Source: an uncultured Clostridia bacterium (GTDB lineage Bacteria > Bacillota > Clostridia > UBA1381). From it: DNA of 16,781 bases. Under the pieces are notes generated by a model, which made no database searches, was not told the DNA's origin, and saw only the letters and a program-made list of their open reading frames with translations. Positions within the stretch are counted from its first letter, which is position 1. Each line of letters begins with the position of its first letter. The translations under genes were made by a program, and so were the position numbers. Shown one piece after another: positions 1 through 7,079 of the stretch. Where the stretch lies: positions 1 through 16,781 of the forward strand of contig CAKSPN010000021.1 of assembly GCA_934481375.1 (NCBI GenBank). The letters are read 5' to 3'.

Positions 1-559
1 GCCTATATGTTGTGAATCCATCTTCATGAGTTTTTCCCACAGGATAGCGAATTTCGGAAAATAAGCTCTTTTTATATAACTTATTCCAAGCCACATTCAT
101 GTATATACTTTGCTGTCCGTACAAGTATTGCAATGCTTCTCTTCCGGTGCAACACATCTCACTGATTGATATAGCTTGTTCACATTTGTTATCAAATACC
201 TTGTGAAGATTTACTATTGCAATTTCCGCTTGATGCCTGACAGCATTATCATATAAAATATTCAAAAAATCTTTTTCTATCCAGTCGTCACTGTCAATGA
301 GAGAGATATACTCCCCTTCAGATGCATCTATCCCACAATTCCTTGCATCGGATAATCCTCCGTTTTCTTTATGTATAACCCTTATTCTGTCATCTTTTTC
401 CGCATACTGATCGCATATTTTCCCCGAATTATCCGTTGCTCCGTCATCAACGAGAATTAACTCAAAATCTGTAAAAGTCTGTGCCAATATACTTTCTATA
501 CATCTGCCAACATACTTTTCCACATTGTATACCGGAACTATAACACTTATTATAGGCAT
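1..559 (-). CDS. Family 2 glycosyltransferase (GT-A fold), C-terminus cut by window edge
   Basis: This is the N-terminal 186 codons of a GT2 enzyme that would transfer a sugar from a nucleotide-sugar onto a growing surface polysaccharide unit at the inner membrane face. It begins MPIISVIVPVYNVEKYVGRC, the standard GT2 opening, followed by LVDDGATDNSG (about 37-46), GGLSDARNCGID (67-78) and the metal-binding DSDD (89-92). KTHEDGFTTY near the cut matches the downstream acidic region of the family. The ATG at 559 overlaps the TAA of the preceding gene by one base, so it is translated in the same operon; AAGGGAG lies 11 bases upstream. The last third of a typical GT2 protein lies beyond the left edge. 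The family call is firm; the sugar and acceptor cannot be read from sequence. Confidence 0.93.
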   Translation of the reverse strand, partial: MPIISVIVPVYNVEKYVGRCIESILAQTFTDFELILVDDGATDNSGKICDQYAEKDDRIRVIHKENGGLSDARNCGIDASEGEYISLIDSDDWIEKDFLNILYDNAVRHQAEIAIVNLHKVFDNKCEQAISISEMCCTGREALQYLYGQQSIYMNVAWNKLYKKSLFSEIRYPVGKTHEDGFTTYR

Positions 560-1689
560 TATTTTAACAACTCCCTTAAATTTTCTTTAAATTCCAAATC
601 TAATTTTTTAATTTTTTTTCTTCCGTCATATCCGTCACAAAAATCTACTGTTTCTATAGCTTTCGCAATTTCTTGGGGAGTTTGTTTTTCATAATAATAC
701 ATAGCCTTATTTATTTTTGATTCTTTTATTACAGGAATTTTTATTGTCACAACCCTCAACCCATTTGCCATATAGGATAATATTTTTGACGGAAATGACG
801 TATCATTAAAATCAGCATCGGGATTTTGGGTGCTTAATCCTATATGACACTTTTGCATAAACTTGATGAAATCTTCCCCAAAAAGCACTCCATCATATGT
901 TACCGTTGCTTTCGACTTTTGATTAACACAACTCACAAGACTTTTTATATCCTTAACCTCTTCTGCGCTGCCAAACCCTAATATATGTATATGATAGTTA
1001 TCCGAAAGGAACTCAGCCGCAGACGCAGCCGCAGACGCGCCTCCTTTTCTCGGATCAAGGGTTCCTGCATACAGCACATGAACCTTATCGTTGCCGAAAC
1101 TGACGTTTCTGTCTTTTTCGCAAGAATATGTTCCATAATCAATTGCATACAACTTATTTTTTCTGTTAAACTTATCATTCAGTTTTTCAGTGGAAAATAA
1201 ATATTTATCAGCGATATTAAAATATTTTATTTCCTTTTTTTCGACTTTTTTGTTATATTTCGATGCGTTGGTGTATACTTCCTCAGCTTCGAGTATCAGG
1301 TTTATTCTCTTTATTTTTTTTATACATTTTATAATATTAATCAACGATAATGAATGATATACTATTACTGTATCACCCTTATGTGTATTAAATAACAGAT
1401 ATATAAGCAATGCTATTTTCTGCCATATGTGGGCAATAATTTTTCCAATAATTCCTTTACTTTTTACCGCAGGCAGCTTTGTAAGAGATACTTTATCGGA
1501 AAGCTTGAGTTTAGAACCTCTTGCACATTTTTTTGAAGATATAAGGCTTGCGGAAATGATCTCAACACTATATCCCAATTCAGCCAGTGTTTCTATTATG
1601 TAATTTGCTTTGTTAACTGCCGATAAGGCAAAGTTTCTTCCTTCATCTGTATTAATGTCATAATGAATAATATACTTTATAGCCGACAT
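559..1689 (-). CDS. GT-B fold glycosyltransferase (GT4-like)
   Basis: A 376-residue protein of two-Rossmann-domain glycosyltransferase type. The N-terminal half is divergent. The C-terminal half shows the GT4-like donor domain: VLYAGTLDPRKGG (205-217), ILGFGS (236-241) and SFPSKILSYMANGLRVV (298-314). It probably adds one sugar of the repeating unit on the cytoplasmic side. An in-frame GTG at 1710 would add seven residues, but it contributes to a strong AAGGAG site and leaves none of its own; the ATG at 1689 has AAGGAG seven bases upstream and is preferred. No signal peptide is visible. It sits 30 bp after the polymerase gene and its stop overlaps the next start. The coding strand is very AT-rich with A-tracts, except for a GC-rich 24-bp tandem repeat at 1015-1038. 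Donor and acceptor are unknown. Confidence 0.85.
   Translation of the reverse strand: MSAIKYIIHYDINTDEGRNFALSAVNKANYIIETLAELGYSVEIISASLISSKKCARGSKLKLSDKVSLTKLPAVKSKGIIGKIIAHIWQKIALLIYLLFNTHKGDTVIVYHSLSLINIIKCIKKIKRINLILEAEEVYTNASKYNKKVEKKEIKYFNIADKYLFSTEKLNDKFNRKNKLYAIDYGTYSCEKDRNVSFGNDKVHVLYAGTLDPRKGGASAAASAAEFLSDNYHIHILGFGSAEEVKDIKSLVSCVNQKSKATVTYDGVLFGEDFIKFMQKCHIGLSTQNPDADFNDTSFPSKILSYMANGLRVVTIKIPVIKESKINKAMYYYEKQTPQEIAKAIETVDFCDGYDGRKKIKKLDLEFKENLRELLK
1015..1038. repeat. Two tandem copies of a 12-bp GC-rich unit inside a glycosyltransferase gene
   Basis: The unit agccgcagacgc occurs twice without interruption and is followed by a partial GC-rich tail. It is in frame (12 nt) and encodes an Ala/Ser run (ASAAASAA) just after the RKGG turn of the donor-binding domain. 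Gain or loss of one copy would add or remove four residues without a frameshift. Confidence 0.8.
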
Positions 1690-1696
1690 GACGAAA

Positions 1697-1702
1697 CTCC
1701 TT
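1697..1702 (-). promoter_or_regulatory. Ribosome binding site that decides the start of the GT-B gene
   Basis: The minus strand reads AAGGAG here, followed by a 7-base spacer and ATG at 1689. It lies inside the longer in-frame reading from GTG 1710, which argues that the ATG is the real start. Confidence 0.8.
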
Positions 1703-1719
1703 TCTTTCACTGTACATTT

Positions 1720-2829
1720 TTACGGCGTCTGCCAGAAAAACACATATGGGTTTGTTTTGGACCAACTTCCCACAGACAGAGAATAAAGTCCAAACAGCGC
1801 AAAAGCAATCAGAATAAATACATAGCTCAGGATAAAATCTCTTTTTTCCGTATTTTTCCCCGTATATTGAAAGTCACTCACCGTATTTGGCAGTGCTGCG
1901 GCAAGATACGGCATAAAATAATACCCCACACGCATTGCAGTACTATATATTCCACTGAACGCCTGGCATATACACGCTATATAGAACAAGTTAATCCATC
2001 CGCTTTGTTTCTTATGCTGCTGGCTGTTTGAAACAACCAAAAACAAATATACCATAAAAAACACTACAAACAAAGTTCCCGCCCCCGTGTTCTCCATTTC
2101 GGCATTTTCCCTAAAAATTTTACTTAACACAGCGAAAAGCGGTGCCTTTAGGACATACACGACCGGTATTAACAATGTAAATATAAAGGATTGCATCTCT
2201 GTCAGCTTTACATAATACATAGGATACGCCACCAGAAATACAATTGCCGATGAATGCATAGTCGAGGCAAGGAGCACAGTTAATATAAACGGTATTATTT
2301 TTTTCTTCTTAATCCAATATACCGACATCATAGTTATTGATATTGCCATGTCCTGCCGCAGCCCCGAGAAAAACATAAGAAACACGGGCAGACCCAGGAA
2401 TACAATCCATGATAAAAACGGCAGCTTGCTGTTCTTATAAATAAACACAGCAGTAACTGAAGCATTTATAAATGCACATACTCCGAGAAAAAACTGTTTG
2501 TCGTTATGTATGCTTCCGACAAGTTTATTGAAAATAATGTATCCTTTTTCATAATTCAAAAACTCTTTCATTTTGATTATATCTTGCCACGAATACTTAT
2601 TAAGTCTTTCAAAAGACGGAATATATCCGACATTATATCCCGTGTAATTTCTCGCATAATACCCCAGATCAACTCCCATTGACCAGTGGCGCAACGCCAG
2701 TATAAGGAATATAAATATAAATCCGAATGCACATATTACGCCGCTTCTTTTTTTGAGGTCTGTTGAACCATACTGTGCTATTACCGCAATCAGACAAAAC
2801 ATTGCATATGCCATATAATATATTGTCAT
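1720..2829 (-). CDS. EpsG/Wzy-like polysaccharide polymerase, multi-pass membrane protein
   Basis: A 369-residue hydrophobic protein with roughly ten membrane segments, the first near residues 4-20. It carries the hallmarks of the EpsG family: RHWSMGVDLGYY (47-58) after the second membrane segment, SGLRQD (155-160) followed by MAISITM, and MHSSAIVF (191-198). Such proteins polymerise lipid-linked repeat units on the outer face of the membrane. The length is typical. The ATG at 2829 directly follows the TAA of the upstream gene with no gap; GGGAAGG nine bases upstream inside that gene's end serves as ribosome site, implying coupled translation. Its presence among glycosyltransferases marks the cluster as a Wzy-dependent type. 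Family assignment is by pattern; the linkage formed is unknown. Confidence 0.88.
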   Translation of the reverse strand: MTIYYMAYAMFCLIAVIAQYGSTDLKKRSGVICAFGFIFIFLILALRHWSMGVDLGYYARNYTGYNVGYIPSFERLNKYSWQDIIKMKEFLNYEKGYIIFNKLVGSIHNDKQFFLGVCAFINASVTAVFIYKNSKLPFLSWIVFLGLPVFLMFFSGLRQDMAISITMMSVYWIKKKKIIPFILTVLLASTMHSSAIVFLVAYPMYYVKLTEMQSFIFTLLIPVVYVLKAPLFAVLSKIFRENAEMENTGAGTLFVVFFMVYLFLVVSNSQQHKKQSGWINLFYIACICQAFSGIYSTAMRVGYYFMPYLAAALPNTVSDFQYTGKNTEKRDFILSYVFILIAFALFGLYSLSVGSWSKTNPYVFFWQTP

Positions 2830-4044
2830 TTATTTATGCCTTCCCTTTTCAAACATTTTTATATATACATCTGTATATTCTTCTGCCATTCTCTTGCCGG
2901 AGTATTTTTTCTCTGCCGACTCGGCTATTTCCTCCCGGTTAAATTTCCTGCTCATAAAACTGCGTACAATTTTTTCAAGTTCGTCCACATTTCCGTATTC
3001 GGCAAACCCGGAATATTCCGGAATCGAAATTGTTTCGGGGCCGCCTGCTTTAAAGCCCGCCACAGGCGTTCCGCAGCACAGGCTCTCCGCAACCGGCATC
3101 GCAAATGTTTCTTTTTTTCCTGCAATAACCGATAAATCCGCCATAGAGTAATATTCCGCAAGCTTTTCACGGCTTTCCACTCTGCCTATGTCAATTATAT
3201 TCCCGGGAAGATTTTCTGCTTTTTCATAGCTACCTATAACCACTATAACAGCCTTATCACCTAATCTTTTTGCAAGGTCTCTGATATATTGTCCGCCCTT
3301 AGCCGCACTTTTAAAGCTTGCCGTTACATGAACTATTACATATTTATTTTCCAAATTCAGCTTTTTTCTCAATTCACCGCTGCCGCATGGCCTGAAAACA
3401 TCGCAGTTTATACCGTTTAAAATCACACTGTGACTGAAATTTTCTGTAATTGGAGATTGCTTTGCCCGTTCCATCAGCCACGGTGATACCGATACTATTT
3501 CAAGTTTTTTAAAGCCGTCAAATGCGTGCTTCATTTTTTTCCACGCTCTTGCCGTTTGATCAAAAGTTCTTGAATATGTTGCATTTTTCAAATCCGGGCA
3601 ATGTCCGCAACCCGTTTTCCACTTGTTACATTCATATGAATGACCGCAGCTGCCCGTATGCATAAACTCGGCATGAAGCGTAAGAATTGTTGGAATATCA
3701 TTGTTTTTCAAAAAATCGAGTAACTTGTAAATATTTACAAAAAATCCGTTTATGCAATGAAGATGAACAACATCAGGCTTCTCTTTTTTAATTATTCCAA
3801 GCAGTTTATTTGTCGCAAAAATGCATCCGCCATACTGCAATCCTCCAAATCTTGCTTTTAAATTATTCAGTTTTGCTTCAAGTTCTGTCGAGGTTTTGTA
3901 TACAAACGGCTCATTTATTTTGACACCTCTGCCGTAACAAATGACAGATTTTATCCCTTTGCTTAATAATACACTATGTATGTCCTCGACAATTTTTCCC
4001 GTACTGCCCTTTTTATAGACACAATTAATTTGAAGCACTTTCAT
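2830..4044 (-). CDS. GT4 family glycosyltransferase with four-cysteine insert
   Basis: A 404-residue GT-B enzyme. It opens MKVLQINCVYKKGSTGKI, the glycine-rich start of a WcaC-like GT4 subgroup, and has the donor-site EX7E signature in ETFAMPVAESLCCGTPV (E312, E320) plus HVTASFKSAAKGG (239-251) in the second Rossmann domain. Four cysteines at C133, C139, C146 and C149 (C-x5-C-x6-C-x2-C, with NKWKTGC between) form a compact motif in the acceptor domain that recurs in this subgroup and could bind a metal. The start at 4044 has GGAGG six bases upstream; a longer reading to 4065 lacks a ribosome site. It overlaps the preceding gene by 20 bp, indicating translational coupling. It acts in the cytoplasm or at the inner membrane face; the sugar is unknown. 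Confidence 0.92.
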   Translation of the reverse strand: MKVLQINCVYKKGSTGKIVEDIHSVLLSKGIKSVICYGRGVKINEPFVYKTSTELEAKLNNLKARFGGLQYGGCIFATNKLLGIIKKEKPDVVHLHCINGFFVNIYKLLDFLKNNDIPTILTLHAEFMHTGSCGHSYECNKWKTGCGHCPDLKNATYSRTFDQTARAWKKMKHAFDGFKKLEIVSVSPWLMERAKQSPITENFSHSVILNGINCDVFRPCGSGELRKKLNLENKYVIVHVTASFKSAAKGGQYIRDLAKRLGDKAVIVVIGSYEKAENLPGNIIDIGRVESREKLAEYYSMADLSVIAGKKETFAMPVAESLCCGTPVAGFKAGGPETISIPEYSGFAEYGNVDELEKIVRSFMSRKFNREEIAESAEKKYSGKRMAEEYTDVYIKMFEKGRHK

Positions 4045-5311
4045 AATCAGCCTCCAGGACCTCATTTAAAATCTCTTTGAATTTTTTGCAATTGACATCG
4101 GTTCTGTGATTTTTCTCCGCCGCTTTTAAGCTTGCAGATATATATTTTTGCTGTAATTCTTTACTGCCGAGTAACTCGGAAAGTTTCTCTTTCAACTCTG
4201 CCCTGTCCGTAACAACACAGGTAATATTTTTCAAATATTCCGTACACGCCAACTCCTCCGGCGCATATACGAAAAAGCATGTACCGCAGGCAAGCGAATC
4301 CGCAATTTTTGTAGTAAATGCGTACTTCAAATCCCAACGGCAAAAATCGTTAAATCCCTCTGCATGCACAAGCAAATCGCTCTCGTGCATGATTTTAACG
4401 ACATCATTATAAGAAACAACGCCCTTATAATTAATACCGATGCAATTCTCAAACGCTTTTTTGACTTCATCATTAGGTATTTTTCCGTAAACATCCAAGT
4501 GATAATCACGATTTATTTCCTGCAAAGCATCTGCAATTTCGCACAATGAAGTATGCCTTCCCACTCCCAGATTTCCGAGATATGAAACCTGCGGTATTTT
4601 ATGTTCCGGCTTGACCGTAGCTTTTTTTACATTGGTTGAAGCATATTGTGCTATGCTTGGCACATCAAAACACAAATCATAATCATTTTTTAATTTATTA
4701 TTTAATTGGATTATGTATTTCGTATTTTTCATAAATTTATTAAACGTTCTCACAAACGCCCTATGATAAATAGGGTACATCAGTGATGATATACCGCTGT
4801 CTTTCAAATAGTTTTTTTCTTTGAAATAATATCCTTCACTGTTGAATGTAATAATTGGAATACCATATTCCTTGGCAATCTTTAATGTCATTTTAAAAGT
4901 AAATGTTGATTCCCCCGTCAAAAACAAGATTGCCTGAGGTTTAAATTCTTCAAGCCATTTTTTTAATTTTTTATTATACCAAATACCTGTATTCCAGATA
5001 AAATCTCTTGCCGTAATAGTGAAAACCGTCTTTTTTATCTTTTTTATTTCCGGTTTTTGTTTTTTGAAAGACAGTTCATTTTTCACCTTGCTGCCTATGC
5101 TGTAGGGGTGCAAAAAACCCTTTAGTATATCCTTATCGGTTATTCTGAAAAAATTATCGCAAACCTCCGACTGCGGTGCCTCGCCCGAAACATAAATCTG
5201 CGCTATTTTATTTTTGTCCCAACCATACAAAATACCCGAAAGAGTTCTTCCGTTGGAAATGTTATTAGATAAACTATTATTGCTTATAACAAGCAAATTA
5301 GGTTCATTCAT
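4025..5311 (-). CDS. GT-B glycosyltransferase, first intact gene of the polysaccharide operon
   Basis: A 428-residue protein. The start NLLVISNNSLSNNISNGRTL is a pattern seen in GT4-type enzymes of surface-polysaccharide clusters. The second domain shows QVSYLGNLGVGRHTSL (241-256), HLDVYGK (271-277), and KIADSLACGTCFFVY (335-349) in the position of the donor-binding EX7E region, although the first glutamate of that signature is not conserved, so the catalytic detail may differ. The ATG at 5311 has AAAGGAG ten bases upstream; an in-frame TTG at 5317 is only four bases from it and is less likely. No signal peptide or membrane span is seen. It lies about 240 bp downstream of a consensus promoter, behind an aminotransferase remnant. 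Donor and acceptor are unknown. Confidence 0.85.
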   Translation of the reverse strand: MNEPNLLVISNNSLSNNISNGRTLSGILYGWDKNKIAQIYVSGEAPQSEVCDNFFRITDKDILKGFLHPYSIGSKVKNELSFKKQKPEIKKIKKTVFTITARDFIWNTGIWYNKKLKKWLEEFKPQAILFLTGESTFTFKMTLKIAKEYGIPIITFNSEGYYFKEKNYLKDSGISSLMYPIYHRAFVRTFNKFMKNTKYIIQLNNKLKNDYDLCFDVPSIAQYASTNVKKATVKPEHKIPQVSYLGNLGVGRHTSLCEIADALQEINRDYHLDVYGKIPNDEVKKAFENCIGINYKGVVSYNDVVKIMHESDLLVHAEGFNDFCRWDLKYAFTTKIADSLACGTCFFVYAPEELACTEYLKNITCVVTDRAELKEKLSELLGSKELQQKYISASLKAAEKNHRTDVNCKKFKEILNEVLEADYESASN

Positions 5312-5371
5312 CAGCAAAATACTCCTTTAAAATCAGTGATTTTTTATTCTGTATGAAATTACCAGCACAAA

Positions 5372-5479
5372 CTAAAATCTTATCAAATGACATTCTATTT
5401 GTGTCATAAACTTCAATTCATCGCCGTGCATTGTGGGCGATGAAAGCCATATTTTGTTTTTAAACGGTTCTGCAGACAT
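5372..5479 (-). pseudogene. Remnant of a DegT/DnrJ/EryC1-type sugar aminotransferase, N-terminus only
   Basis: A 35-codon frame opens at ATG 5479, six bases after a plausible ribosome site (AGGGAGAG), and encodes MSAEPFKNKIWLSSPTMHGD then ELKFM. The stretch KIWLSSPTMHGDELK is the recognisable N-terminus of PLP-dependent nucleotide-sugar aminotransferases (PglE/LegC-like, normally about 380-400 residues). The frame then diverges to a TAG at 5372. In the frame shifted by two bases, 5388-5414 reads EVYDTNRMS, which fits the next block expected in this family (EAYDTNWMS-like). This suggests a short frame-disrupting deletion near 5415, followed by loss of the remaining roughly 350 codons. It is the first reading frame after the operon promoter, so it now sits in the leader of the glycosyltransferase mRNA. 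The family recognition is from memory of the motif. Confidence 0.72.
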
Positions 5480-5532
5480 TGTATACTCTCCCTACAAATT
5501 CTCAATATTTTTATATATAATTCGCATTTTAT

Positions 5533-5561
5533 ATTATAGCAGATAATATAAAGATTGTCAA
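5533..5561 (-). promoter_or_regulatory. Consensus sigma-A promoter of the polysaccharide operon
   Basis: On the minus strand the -35 is TTGACA (5556-5561) and the -10 is TATAAT (5533-5538), with a 17-base spacer, a perfect match to the housekeeping consensus. The start of transcription should fall near 5526, giving a leader of about 45 bases to the aminotransferase remnant and about 215 bases to the first intact gene. The 5318-5631 gap contains this promoter, the remnant and the rhaA terminator; I see no other gene in it. Confidence 0.88.
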
Positions 5562-5590
5562 TCTGTCTCTTATTTTTTGTGAATTGCACA

Positions 5591-5625
5591 CAAAAATCAG
5601 GCAGATTAATACATCTGCCTGATTT
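5591..5625 (-). terminator. Intrinsic terminator of rhaA
   Basis: A perfect 13-bp stem (5594-5606 with 5613-5625, arm aaatcaggcagat) closes a 6-base loop and is followed on the minus strand by TTTTTG. It begins seven bases after the rhaA stop and insulates rhaA from the polysaccharide promoter. Confidence 0.92.
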
Positions 5626-5631
5626 CAACAA

Positions 5632-6891
5632 TTATCGGCTTAACAAAACTTCATTTTCGTATTTTTTTACTTCCTTGAGCCAGTCGAGTCCGATGCCTTT
5701 ATTTGATTTTTCGCAATAGTAGTCCCATACAAGCGAGAACGGTGCCGCTTTAAACTCCTGCATATATGCCAAACGTGCGCTTACGTCGCCGTCAGCTTCA
5801 ATCTTCTTCATTTCCTCCGTAGGCTGCAAGAGTGCGTAAAGCATTGCCTTTCTTGTGTTTCTGAGTCCGATTACCCATGCCGCAATTCTGTTTATCGATG
5901 CGTCGAAGAAATCGGTTGCTATGTATGTTTTATCAAGCTTTCCGAGGCGTACAAGTTCCTCCATAATAGCCTTTGTTTCGTCATCGAATGCAACAACGTG
6001 GTCACTGTCCCATCTGATCGGACGTGAAACGTGCAGAAGAACGTGATCCTGGAATGCATAAATTGCACCGAGCTTTGCCGAAACCGTTTCGGTCGGGTGA
6101 TAATGACCCGTATCGAGCGTCATTATGATATGGTCTGTATTTTTGCTCATAACGTATCCCATACAGAATTCGTGCGAACCTGCCGTAAAACTTTCCGCAC
6201 CTATGCCGAACACCTTTGATTCTATTCCGTCCATAACGCCCTCAACGTCTTTTGTAGCCTCAAATATCTCGTCATAGCTTTTCTTTAACTGCAGACGGGG
6301 TGTAAGAGTATCAACCGGAAATTCCTTGTCGCCGTCCGGAGTCCAGTGGTTTATAACGCACACTTTGCCCGTTCTCTTATAGAAATACTCACCTATTCTG
6401 CGGCACGCAATACCGTGGCGTACCCAGAATTTTCTTATATCCTCGTCAGATGACGACAATGTTGCCTTTTCACTTTTCGGGTGCGAAAAATATGTGGGAT
6501 TGAAGTCAAGACCTATTCCCTTTTCAACTGCCCAGTCAGCCCAGCTTTTGAAGTTTTCGGGAGTTATTTCATCACGGTCAACGAAAGTATCAGCCTCCTG
6601 ATAATTTGCGTGAAGATTTACCTTAAGCTCACCCGGAATAAACTGCATTGCCTTTTCAATATCGGCTCTCAGCTCATTGGCCGTCTTTGCCGCACCGGGA
6701 TAATTTCCCGTTGTCTGTATTCCGCCGGTAAGTCCGCCGTCACGCTTTTCAAAACCGATAACGTCATCTCCCTGCCAGCAGTGCATCGAAATAGGTGTTT
6801 TGTCACAGATTTCAATTGCCTTATCAACGTCTATGCCGTATGCGGCATAATACTCTTTTGCAAGCTCATATGCTTTTTTTGTGTCGTACAT
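5632..6891 (-). CDS. rhaA: L-rhamnose isomerase
   Basis: Converts L-rhamnose to L-rhamnulose, the first step of rhamnose catabolism in the cytoplasm, with a divalent metal (usually Mn2+). The 419-residue length equals the usual family length. The sequence is recognisable throughout: ISMHCWQGDDVIGFE, GGIQTTGNYPG, VNLHANY, GLDFNPTYFSHPK, INHWTPDGDKE and a TLDTGHYHPTE block. Candidate metal-binding and catalytic residues are D260, H263, H287, D295, D297 and D327, in the spacing of the characterised enzyme. The ATG at 6891 is preceded by AAGGAG (6901-6906) nine bases upstream; a 13-residue extension to 6930 crosses that site and is rejected. It has its own promoter and terminator. No rhaB, rhaD or rhamnose regulator is adjacent, so the rest of the pathway must lie elsewhere. 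Confidence 0.97.
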   Translation of the reverse strand: MYDTKKAYELAKEYYAAYGIDVDKAIEICDKTPISMHCWQGDDVIGFEKRDGGLTGGIQTTGNYPGAAKTANELRADIEKAMQFIPGELKVNLHANYQEADTFVDRDEITPENFKSWADWAVEKGIGLDFNPTYFSHPKSEKATLSSSDEDIRKFWVRHGIACRRIGEYFYKRTGKVCVINHWTPDGDKEFPVDTLTPRLQLKKSYDEIFEATKDVEGVMDGIESKVFGIGAESFTAGSHEFCMGYVMSKNTDHIIMTLDTGHYHPTETVSAKLGAIYAFQDHVLLHVSRPIRWDSDHVVAFDDETKAIMEELVRLGKLDKTYIATDFFDASINRIAAWVIGLRNTRKAMLYALLQPTEEMKKIEADGDVSARLAYMQEFKAAPFSLVWDYYCEKSNKGIGLDWLKEVKKYENEVLLSR

Positions 6892-6928
6892 ATTCAACTT
6901 CTCCTTGTATAAAAAATATTCCAATTTC

Positions 6929-6957
6929 ATTATACACTATAATCGCCGACATTTCAA
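6929..6957 (-). promoter_or_regulatory. Sigma-A promoter of rhaA
   Basis: The minus strand shows TTGAAA (6952-6957), a 17-base spacer and TATAAT (6929-6934), placing the start near 6922 and giving a leader of about 30 bases to the rhaA ATG. No clear operator overlaps it. It is divergent from the Clp promoter about 80 bp away. Confidence 0.8.
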
Positions 6958-7036
6958 GCATTTATTAAATAAATACACATAGAAAATAAATATTTTGTAA
7001 ACATATAAAAAAAGGCTTTAATTAAGATGGATTTTA

Positions 7037-7045
7037 TGTTATAAT
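7037..7045 (+). promoter_or_regulatory. Extended -10 promoter of the Clp ATPase gene
   Basis: TGTTATAAT is an extended -10 (TG-n-TATAAT). The hexamer 17 bases upstream (tttaat, 7017-7022) is a poor -35, as expected for extended -10 promoters. A ribosome site AAAGGA follows at 7064-7069. I see no CtsR-type tandem heptads and no CIRCE element in the 188-bp gap between rhaA and this gene. Confidence 0.6.
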
Positions 7046-7079
7046 ATCCGATAGACTAATCTGAAAGGATTTATATGGA

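Noticed and set aside
601..1330. Runs of seven to eight A/T in the glycosyltransferase gene as phase-variation switches
   Set aside because: Such runs are frequent across this AT-rich block and the frame is intact; nothing singles out any run as a contingency tract.
5325..5350. A/T-rich inverted repeat aaaatca/tgatttt before the first glycosyltransferase
   Set aside because: The arms are separated by a single base, so the RNA cannot form a stable hairpin, and there is no function to assign.
6481..6912. Plus-strand 143-codon frame opposite the rhaA start
   Set aside because: Antisense to highly conserved rhaA codons and crossing the rhaA ribosome site; no promoter or ribosome site of its own.
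6892..7079. CtsR or CIRCE operator upstream of the Clp gene
   Set aside because: I looked for tandem AGGTCAAA-like heptads and for the CIRCE inverted repeat and found neither; the only symmetry is A/T-only (ttattaaataa) and not specific.
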